From Beroe forskalii (Eukaryota > Ctenophora > Nuda > Beroida > Beroidae), in the NCBI GenBank assembly GCA_011033025.1, contig WFMF01000053.1, positions 558,001 to 622,000 of the forward strand: 64,000 nt of DNA, read 5' to 3'. Positions 30,450 to 39,563 of this stretch are shown here, one piece after another. A program made the position numbers and the translations under genes. A model generated the notes under the pieces. That model did no database searches, was not told where the DNA came from, and worked only from the letters and a program-made list of their open reading frames with translations. Positions within the stretch are counted from its first letter, which is position 1. Each line of letters opens with the position of its first letter.

Positions 30450-31440
30450 CAATAGTAGATATTAGCGATAATTTGTGAAATTGGCAAATTATCCAATTAA
30501 GCGATTTGCAATGAAAATTTTTACATAGCTCACTTCACGCGATCTATGCCAAAGTTTACGATGGCGTTGGAATGAAGTCGATACCATATTCCTGAGACGA
30601 GATATAAGCGATAATTGGTTTAATTGGCCAATTATCCAATTAAGCGATTTGCAATGAAAATTTTTACATAGCTCACGCGATCTATGCCAAAGTCTATGCC
30701 AAAGTTTACGATGGCGTTGGAATCCAATTGTTTGAATAACATTTTATATGAGGCGAGATAAGAAGTCGATACCATCTTCCTGAGGCGAGATATAAGTGAT
30801 AATTGGTTTAATTGGCCAATTATCCAATTAAGCGATTTGCAATGAAAATTTTTACATAGCTCACTTCACGCGATCTATGCCAAAGTTTACGATGGCGTTA
30901 GAATGAAGTCGATACCATATTCCTGAGACGAGATATAAGCGATAATTGGTTTAATTGGCCAATTATCCAATTAAGCGATTTGCAATGAACATTTTTATAT
31001 AGCTCACATCACGCAATCTATGCCAAAGTTTACGATGGCGTTAGAATGAAGTCGATACCATCTTCCTGAGGCGAGATATAAGTGATAATTGGTTTAATTG
31101 ACCAATTATCCAATTAAGCGATTTGCAATGAAAATTTTTACATAGCTCACATCACGCAATCTATGCCAAAGTTTACGATGGCGTTAGAATGAAGTCGATA
31201 CCATCTTCCTGAGACGAGATATAAGCGATAATTGGTTTAATTGGCCAATTATCCAATTAAGCGATTTGCAAGGAAAATTTTTACATAGCTCACTTCACGC
31301 AATCCATACGAGTTTACGATGGCGTTAGAATGAAGGCGATACTATATTCTGAGACGAGATATAAGCGATAATTGGTTTAATTGACGAATTATCCAATTAA
31401 GCAATTTGATATTAAAATTCACATATAGCCTACGACACGT
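30450..31440 (-). repeat. Tandem array, about 140-165-bp units (right arm)
   Basis: About six or seven units contain TTGGCCAATTATCCAATTAA and TATGCCAAAGTTTACGATGG. They mirror 20440-20880. Confidence 0.85.
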
Positions 31441-32496
31441 GCCCTTATGCCAAAGTTTCTGATACCGATGGACTTACGACGATATCTGTTTTGGTTTTCT
31501 CGCAAAGTGATTTATAAAAACTGTCGTGGTTTCGAGAGAGAGAGAGCCATCCCTACATGATTTTCCGTTGTTTTGATTTGCTTAAATGCTGGCCACTAGC
31601 CAAAATCGACCTTTTCTATCCTCACGTGATTTTCCTGTTTAAGACCCGAATAACGTTTTTTTGGTATAAGTTCGTTTTAAAAAGGCTATAAATAAATCAA
31701 AAACTACAGCTCGATGGGAAATAAGAAACATAATCGGTATATTGAAAAGTGAAAATTTTAGAACTTTAAATTAATCCTGTTTTGATCAATTTTAATTCAA
31801 AAATTGCGGAATATCATGTGTTAAGAGACTCTATTAGTACATGATTTTCCTATAAGCAGTATTTTCTATTGCTACTTGATTTTCCGTGCGCCAAATCAAA
31901 AAAATCGACAAAGTGTTTTCCGCCATAGAAAGTCAGCTTTAGGAGAGAAAAATTCTCTTTTTCGGCAGAAATTGTCTAAATGCCGCCAGAAAATGGCGGC
32001 AGTTAAAATTTTTCCAAAACAAGAAAAAAAATTTTTCGACGCTACCAAAGTGAACAACTTAGTATGAGTTAGCCCCCGGATCTCCGAGAAACAAGAAATA
32101 AGGGCGGAATTTGGCGCCACAGGTCAAAAATGCGCAAAAACTTGGTAATCGTACATTTATAATGCTGGTAATGGATATCCGATCGAAATTTGGGATTCTT
32201 TAATGTTCTTCATGTATTTTTGTCAACGTCACGGTGCGGCAGTGGCATGGAGAGCCGCGCAAATTTATTTCAGGCTACAAAGTGCGAGAATAACATGGTT
32301 TACAGTATTTTTAGCATCTGTTCTGTGCTTTAAATCCCTTTTCTTGTGTGAGGTCGAAAAAATCTTTGCTCCATCGCTCTTCATTGCCATATACCATAAT
32401 TCTGCCACACTGAAGCGACCTGCCGCGAACCTTAAGTGACCCCATTTCGAACGCGCTTAAAGACCGTTTTGTATTGATTGCGGAGTGTTTCACATG
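31440..32496 (-). repeat. Right-arm copy of 19256-20400
   Basis: The order is the mirror image of the left arm, ending at ACATGATATTCC-type sequence at 31802. The translations of 32311-32700 and 19053-19442 are identical over 129 residues, so the arms are recent or homogenised. Confidence 0.85.
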
Positions 32497-32780
32497 ATAA
32501 TCCGACCGGAATATCATGTAGAGAGAGAAGAATGGCCGGAATATCAAGTAGAGAGAGAATAATGGCCGGAATATCATGTAGCAAGAGAAGAATGGCCGGA
32601 ATATCAAGTAGAGAGAGAATAATGGCCGGAATATCATGTAGCAAGAGAATAATGGCCGGAATATCAAGTAGCAAGAGGGGGATTTAGTGCGGAATATCAT
32701 GTAGCAAGAGAATAATTGGTGGGAATATCATGTAGCGAGAGAATAATGGCCGGAATATCATGCAGCGAGAGATTTATGTA
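32497..32780 (-). repeat. Minisatellite GGAATATCATGTAG (inverted)
   Basis: Units of AATGGCCGGAATATCA followed by GTAGAGAG mirror 18988-19255. Confidence 0.9.
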
Positions 32781-32814
32781 AATAATCATAAAATCAATAC
32801 ACTGATAATAAATA

Positions 32815-32880
32815 CAAAATTGCGCCTGCCGGCGCTTAATTTCTGTGCAACCCAAAACACGCCGTCATTTGATTGTCGAG
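32815..32880 (-). repeat. GC-hairpin element, copy 5 (truncated)
   Basis: On the minus strand, AATGACGGCGTGTTTTGGG precedes AAATTAAGCGCCGGCAGGCGC and AATTTTG. Part of the hairpin is lost relative to copy 4 in the left arm. Confidence 0.65.
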
Positions 32881-32884
32881 CTAG

Positions 32885-33560
32885 CAGCCCAGCTCCTCCC
32901 TGAGAGCAACCCAGCTCCCTGAGAATAAAACACGCCGTCCCCTGAGAGCAACAACCCATTGTCGAGCATCCTCCCTGAGAGCAACCCCAGCTCCTCCATC
33001 AGAGCAACCCAGCTCCTCACTGAGAGCAACCCAGCTCCTCCCTGAGAGCAACCCAGCTCCTCCTCGAGAGCAACCCAGCTCCTCCCTCAGAGCAACCCAG
33101 CTCCTCCCTCTCAGAGCAAACCCAGCTCCTCCCTCAGAGCAAACCCAGCTCCTCCCTCAGAGCAACCCAGCTCCTCCCTGAGAGCAAAAGCCAGCTCCTC
33201 CCTGAGAGCAAACCCAGCTCCTCCCTCAGAGCAACCCAGCTCCTCCCTCAGAGCAAACCCAGCTCCTCCCTCAGAGCAAACCCAGCTCCTCCCTCAGAGC
33301 AAACCCAGCTCCTCCCTAAGAGCAGTAAGAGCAACACAGCTCCTCCCTGAGAGCAACCCAGCTCCTCCTTGAGAGCAACCCAGCTCCTCCCTCAGAGCAA
33401 CCCAGCTCCTCCCTCAGAGCAACCCAGCTCCTCCCTCAGAGCAAACCCAGCTCCTCCCTGAGAGAACAACCCAGCTCCTCCCTCAGAGCAACCCAGCTCC
33501 TCCCTGAGAATAACCCAGCTCCATCCCAAATCAAAAAACCCAGCTCCTCCCTAGGAGAGC
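32885..33560 (-). repeat. AGCAACCCAGCTCCTCCCTG minisatellite (inverted)
   Basis: It mirrors 17935-18770 with the same units in reverse complement. Open frames are artefacts. Confidence 0.95.
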
Positions 33561-33599
33561 AGAGCAAGAAAAATTCTCGACCAGCGGCCCTCCCCTTTT

Positions 33600-34490
33600 T
33601 GGACAGAAAACGTGAAAAATTGGTTAAGATCAGCGCTTTGAGCCAAGCAAAAGAAAAAATCAACTTGTTCCAATGTAACTCGCCGCCCCCTTTTCAAAAA
33701 TCTGGCTACGCCCCTGACTGAAACCATATCATATCACAGACGAGTGGCCTTGTGCGCACAAACAACTAAACAACAAAACAAACTATGTAGGTAGGTACAG
33801 CTATAAGCTTTGAATTTGAAAAGTTAAAAAGTTTATCACTATTTTATGTGATAACATAGGTACCTACAACTGTAACCCGTGCGTAAGTTCATATTATTAT
33901 TACCTTACTGGACATAATTATCACGGACATTATATTCAAAAGTCCGCTGCGGGTCCACCAAAAGACCAAAGTCCATCAAAAAATTTTTATGGTTGGCTTT
34001 AGTGGAGTCCGCAGTGGACCCGCAGCGGGTCCACCGGGTCCGCCGCGGAGTTAAGTCCACCCATTTTTTTAGCCGAATATTTATGTCCGTGAAAATTTTG
34101 TCCGATTGATTGCTTGATTGATACTAATTTCCGTGATTTTCAGGTCCGGTACCTATTTCCTCTTCGAATATCTCGGGTAGAGACGCAACATTTCTGACTT
34201 CATCTCTTTACATGCTTAGTACATGCTTAGTACATGCTTAGTACCTGAAATATGGAAAATGGAAATTGATCAACAAATTAACGAAAAATATTTAAAAAAA
34301 ATCCTTTCAAGTAGGTATCCAAATTGTAGAAGAAATTGGGAAAAATCGAGCTGGTCAGTTCGAAGTTTTGTTGGAAGTTGAAGTTGCAGGATCGAGCGTG
34401 AATATTAATGTCCGTGAAAGTTAAGTCGGTGATAATTATTCCGATAAGGTACCTATATTTTTCATTTACATTTTCATTTTCCCTGAGAGA
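33600..34490. other. Gene-free stretch with GTCCGC/GTCCACC-rich block
   Basis: 33940-34060 is rich in TCCGC, GGGTCCACC and related words. The rest is AT-rich. No exon was recognised. Confidence 0.5.
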
Positions 34491-35290
34491 TGAAGTGTCT
34501 TACCCAGAGATTAGGTAAATCTCACAGTCTGAGATGAAGTGTCGTACCTTGAAATGAAGTGTCGTACCCTGAGATGAAGTATCATACCTTGAGATGTACC
34601 TATTGTCATACCCTGAGATGAAGTGTCGCAGTCAGAAATGAAGTGTCGCAGTCAGAGATGAAGCGTTGTAGTTTGAGATGAAGTGTCGTACCCTGAGATG
34701 AAATGTCTTACCCTGAGATGAATGGTCGTACCTTGAGATGAATTGAAGCTGTCTGAGATGAAGTGCCGTACCCAGAGATGAAGTTTCACAGTCTGAGAAT
34801 CTGAGATGAGTTGACCTACCCTAAGATGAAGTATCGCAGTCAGGGATGAAGTGTTGCATTTTGAGATGAAGTGTCGCAGTCAGAGTTGAAGTGTTGTACC
34901 CAGAAGAGAAGTGTCGCAGTCTGACATGAAATGTCGCAGTCTGAGATGGAGTGTCGTACCTTGAGATGAAATGTCGTACCTTGAGATGAAGTGTCATACC
35001 TTGAGATGAAGTGACGTACCTACCCTAAGATGAATTGTCGCAGTCAGAGAAGAAGTGTCACATTCTGAGATGAAGTGTCGCAGTCTGAGATGAAACTTTT
35101 CGTACCCTAAGATGAAGTTTGGTACCCAGGAATGAAGTGTCGCAGTCTGAGACGAAGTGTCGCAATGTGGGTTGAAGTGTCGTTCCCAGAGATGAACTGT
35201 TGTTCCCTGAGATGAAGTGTCGCATCCAGAGATGAAGTGTCGCATCCAGAGATGAAGTGAGATACCATGGGATTAAGTTTCGCAGTCTAC
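34490..35290 (+). repeat. 20-bp minisatellite GAGATGAAGTGTCGTACCCT
   Basis: About 38 degenerate units alternate between CGCAGTCT and CGTACCCT types. A small relative lies at 37550-37745. Confidence 0.93.
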
Positions 35291-35299
35291 GACCTCTAA

Positions 35300-36220
35300 C
35301 AGGGCACAGAAGCTGTATATTATACATGCCTCATAATTTTAAGTCCACAATCCCACTCTTTAGTATTCCTCAGACCGTGCACAAGCTCTAACCAGTGGCA
35401 TGCTCAAAGGGCATAAGGTTAAGAGGGTCTCATCACTCATTTTTTTCTTACCATAGGAATCAAGGTAGTCAATCTTCGGAGGGGCGCCCCCGACCATTTG
35501 TTACTCCTAGAGAGTAGAGTATCACCACCTGGTACCAGGTAAGAAGTTGCTAGCAAGCCTAGAAGTACAACCAGGTGGGTCCCAGTAAAACTTTCTGCAA
35601 TGGAGAGTTGCCACCCACCCCGGAAGGGGATATTGTGGTGGTCTGTTGGATATTGCATCAAAAAAGTCAACATCTCAAAAATGGTTGTCTCATGTACGGA
35701 AGGGTCTGAACTAATAGTTTAACACGATAACCGAACTTGTCAAGTAATTTAAGTGTTTGATTTCTGCACAATTACCAAAGTAAAAGTTGAAACTGCACTT
35801 TCTGGACCATACCCTATTTGAGTTCAAAGCACCCCCTTAGAATTATTTCTACTCGACGGAAAACAGGTCATTCGTTCTGGCTAGCATCCACTTGAGCAGC
35901 AACATCCTCTTTTTGATTATGTCGCACTTCCTCGGTCCGTTGATAGCGCGTGTTCTTTGACAACGAAATTTGTGTTCAGTTTCGTACAGCGGAGCCAACA
36001 ATTAGAAATTTGATTTCGCTGTAGAATGGGTCGAGAAAACTTACTTATCGGTAAAACCCGATTATTCTAATCCAAAAATGTCTGAAAAAACCGAATATCA
36101 CATTAAAAGTCACTCCCAGCAGCCCTTTCTCCAGAAAATTGCAAGTGACAATCTTTTCCGAACGCACTAATATAATTGCATACACGCAAGACGCAAACAC
36201 AATAAATATTTATAACCAAC
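35300..36220. other. Gene-free stretch
   Basis: No convincing exon or repeat was seen. A minus-strand open frame at 35437-35673 has no recognised similarity and no supporting splice signals. Confidence 0.4.
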
Positions 36221-36223
36221 AGG

Positions 36224-37137
36224 TAAGAACTACTCAACTTCCCCAGAAGCAGGGCAGGTATCGACAGGCACCCAAATGGAGAAAGTGGGGGTGACTGTAG
36301 GTAGCCAAACATCACCGCCTGGTTCCCCTGTCACAGTTGGCACGCAGACACTGTCTCCTCCTGACTGCTCCATGTCCTGTGGAGCGTGTTGCAGACACCT
36401 GCCTCCCCTCCTTCTCAAACCTCACACCCCTAACCTGCCTTCCAGTAGATGCAGTTTTCAGACGCGCGCGACTTCACGCCCCGCAGTTGCTCCTCCATCC
36501 CCTGCTCCAAGAGGATCCACTACACCCTGCCGACCACGCCCACTTGGGGCGGACACACCCTCATCCGCGTACACTGTACAGTCGCCCGAGGGAAGGAGAA
36601 CTGCCAGCCCACCTTTACCAGGAAGTTCACGCGGACGGGTACCCCCATCCACCGGACCAACTGCCACTGCACCTTCTGCGTCTCCTCGGCAGTGGAAGTG
36701 TCCGAGACTCCGAGCTGTCGTCCTCACCCATCCTGGAGATGCCGAGCAGGCCCCACAAGAGGCTCCTCAGCCACGAACTGGGGACTCACGACTCCTCAGC
36801 CTCCTCCAAGAAGAGGAAGAGTCTCTTCTCAGGGGAGGAGGGGGTGACAGTGTCCCAGTGGCTGGGACAGCAGACAGCTAGTCAGGACCCCCTCAGTCAG
36901 ATATCCCTGAGTCAGGAACCTCTCACTCAGGACTCATCGCAGAGTAACCCCCAAACCATCCTTTCTTCCGCCAGGGGACTCTTTAGAGATCCTGGGAAGA
37001 AAGAGGACGAGAATGCCAGCAATTCGGACTCAGACGAGGAGGAACCAGCCTCTGAGGATGCCAGGGGGCACGATCATTCGCAGTGCTCGAGCATGCACTG
37101 TCTGCGGTATTATTTCACCAGGAACGGCAGGGAATGA
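36224..37137 (+). CDS. Unidentified protein, C-terminal exon(s), reading frame uncertain
   Basis: The acceptor ccaacag ends at 36221-36223. One frame opens KNYSTSPEAGQVSTGTQ and carries a V-T-V-G-S/T-Q-T repeat to about 36365. From about 36449 to 36690 a second frame has strongly C/G-ending codons and many Cys (CSSIPCSKRIHYTLP, TNCHCTFC). From about 36690 to the TGA at 37135-37137 a third frame is clearly coding-like (PRPHKRLLSHE, SKKRKSLFSGEEG, then an acidic DSDEEEPASED tail). Joining them needs short introns or sequence errors. I do not recognise the family. The Ser/Gln-rich and KKRK segments suggest a nuclear, partly disordered protein, but that is inference. Confidence 0.5.
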
Positions 37138-37373
37138 ACTTTTTAATCATTATATTTATATCCGGATATCCCTCAGCCTTTAACATTTAAAGAAACTTTT
37201 ACTTTTATTTATTTTGCGCAACGTTTCAAAGTGCCATACGTTTGCTTTTAATTGAAAAAATTAATGAAAGTTTGATGAACGTTCACAGGGGAACGTTCTG
37301 TTTGAAATTGACGCTTTTGAAGGTAAAATTGCAGTAAAATCAACAATGTTTGATGTTCCGAGTTGCGCATATG

Positions 37374-37421
37374 TTTCGATCGATCTATATGTGCACACGT
37401 GCACATATAGATCGATCGAAA
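37374..37421. repeat. Perfect 23-bp hairpin with AC loop
   Basis: TTTCGATCGATCTATATG continues to GTGCAC, then loop AC, then the exact complement. The stem is uninterrupted over 46 bases. Confidence 0.95.
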
Positions 37422-37549
37422 GATTCGTCAACTTTCATGTTTTAATTCATTTTAACTTTTAATTATAAAGTAAGTATCTATTTTCTATTATTCAGCTTTT
37501 ACTTATTTTTATAACGTTTTTAAATTGAATTGCTTAAACTTAAAAAAGT

Positions 37550-37745
37550 TTCGCAGTCAGAGTTGAAGTGTCGTACCCAGAAACTTAGAAATGAAGTGTC
37601 TTAGCATTGGAGATGAAACTTCGTACTCTCGAGATCAAACGCCGTACTTCAGGATACGATTTATTTACTGTGCGAGATGAAATTTCGTTCTTTTAGATGA
37701 AGTGTCGGATATGAAATTTCGTGAGATGAAGTTTCGTTTGGAACG
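37550..37745 (+). repeat. Degenerate GATGAAGTGTCG repeats
   Basis: A short diverged relative of the 34490-35290 minisatellite. Confidence 0.7.
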
Positions 37746-37760
37746 GACATTTATTATTTA

Positions 37761-38006
37761 ATGTCCGTTCCCCACGAAACAAGCTCTGCAAGCTTACGCT
37801 TGATAAAAAATGTTTTCGTTGGGTCATTAGAGGACCACCGTATCAGGTGGTTAGCCAAGAGACTGCTAGACCAATTGACCAGGTGTAGCGGTACTCAAAC
37901 CAAAGCAGCATGGTATCCAACAACTGATCTCGTTAAAGCTTTGAAAGAGAAAAGTTATCAAATTTGCAACTACCGTACTGCTCGGGCAAAGTTATATAAA
38001 TATTAG
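37761..38006 (+). CDS. Possible exon or fragment, unidentified
   Basis: An 81-codon frame including LEDHRIRWLAKRLLDQLTRC and YPTTDLVKALKEKSYQICNY. The helical pattern faintly recalls BEN-type DNA-binding domains, but key positions cannot be confirmed. It starts at an ATG and ends at TAG with no obvious splice sites. It could be a transposon remnant. Confidence 0.25.
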   Translation: MSVPHETSSASLRLIKNVFVGSLEDHRIRWLAKRLLDQLTRCSGTQTKAAWYPTTDLVKALKEKSYQICNYRTARAKLYKY

Positions 38007-38304
38007 TTGCTCATAGAATTTTGAGTAATTATTCAAAACAAATTAGAATTTAGATAAAAATACTTAAACACCTAAATTCGTAACGCGCCTTGCACCAGAA
38101 ACAGTGAGAGGCTACTGCTCTACTATAGCAGTCAGCAATTTTCAGGAACTATGCTCTCAGAAGTCACGCCCCTACACTCACGCCCTATTCACCGCAATTA
38201 CATTAAGTAAATTCCGTATCATGAAAATATATGCTTCATTGTTCATCTTGATTACATTGAATATAGTAATATGTTATTTTCTCTCCTTTCCTGTTTTTCC
38301 TATC

Positions 38305-38530
38305 AATTATTCTCTCGCTACATGATATTCCCATCAATTATTCTCTTGCTACGTGATATTCCGGCCATTATCCTCTCGCTACATGATATTCCTACCAATT
38401 TTTCTCTCGCTACATGATATTCCGCACTAAATCCCCCTCTTGCTACATGATATTCCCGTCGGATATATCAAGTATTCTCTTGATTTATCCGATCGGAATT
38501 TTCAAGATGTCTCTTGATATTCCGCAATTT
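38305..38530 (+). repeat. Minisatellite of TACATGATATTCC units (fourth array)
   Basis: It has the same units as 16852-17215, decaying into GATCGGAATTTTCAAG and CTTGATATTCCG forms. Confidence 0.88.
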
Positions 38531-38894
38531 TGCTTGATATTCCGGTGGGAAAATCATGAATGGATAGAGAGAGAGAGACGACGATAACACTAATTTCCGT
38601 GATTTTATGGGCATTTTTGATAATTTTTCCTTCCAAAACGGTGCGGTCGATTTTCATGAAATTTTCAGGGTTTTAATCATGTAATGGACTAAGCCTGTGC
38701 AAATTTTCGTGATCAACAAACAAAGTTAACGCCTTGAAAATGCGACACAAAAATCGCGATTTTCGCAAATCACTGTATTTTTATATAATGGGCGCTGGCA
38801 AACAAGTTTTTCAATACTTGAAAAACGATTCCACTACCACTTTTAGCACTTCATGCTGGTACTACCGGCTTGTTTTGAGTGTCTGGCCAGCAGT

Positions 38895-38970
38895 CCCCGG
38901 CCCTTCGGGCCGGGACTATGCTCTCGGCCCTTCGGGCCGAGGGCATCTGCCCTTCGGGCAGATGCCCTGA
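38895..38970. repeat. Three consecutive C(TTC)G hairpins
   Basis: GGCCC-TTC-GGGCC, CTCGGCCC-TTC-GGGCCGAG and ATCTGCCC-TTC-GGGCAGAT follow one another. They share the TTC loop (GAA on the minus strand) with the cruciform arms at 14-15 kb but lack the GA/GA mismatch. Confidence 0.75.
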
Positions 38971-39563
38971 GTTCTGTGCAAACATGCGCTGCGGGCGCTT
39001 GCCAGCGCCCTGATATAAACTCCTGTGACACTGAATTCTCTCATATATAGCCCTGGCCAGTTACGTTACTGTAGCGTGCGATTTAAGTATACGCGTATCT
39101 ATAAGAACGGTTGTTCTAGACCTAAAATTTTACGACGAATCGTTCTAGATAGGTCCCAACTCTCTATTTCTTTTTCTTTTTCTGATATACAGGGGGTTAT
39201 ATTATTATTATTATATCACCCTGTGACACTCAAATCTCTAACTTATACCCCTGGCCAGTTTTTTCTTTACCGCGGGGGGTTACCGCCCTGGCCAGGGCGG
39301 GAATGGATTTTCATATACTTCGTATGTAAATTTTTCAAAATGTCTTAACGGGGAGGGTGTTAAAAACTTAAAAAACCGTCCCATACTGTAGTAAAAATCT
39401 AAAAAACTGCAATCAATCACCCCCCCCCCGTCTATTTGAGACTGAAGAGTAGTGCATTAAACCGCCCATATAATATCCTAATAAAGCTACTTTGATCGCA
39501 TCAAAAGTCATTAAGTGAAGTTTTGATCACAGGACCTTACAATTTACACTGAATTCTCCTCAG

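Larger units (their letters stand above)
17935..33560. repeat. Giant imperfect inverted duplication
   Basis: Mirrored pairs: 17935-18770 with 32885-33560; 19053-19935 with 31810-32700 (coordinate sum 51753 without indels over several hundred bases, identical where compared by translation); 20440-20880 with 30450-31440; 20893-21226 with 30001-30339; 23330-23880 with 29325-29990. Only 21230-23300 and the centre lack a partner. No gene is recognised inside. Confidence 0.85.

Noticed and set aside
35437..35673. A 78-codon minus-strand frame
   Set aside because: No domain, splice support or start context could be recognised.
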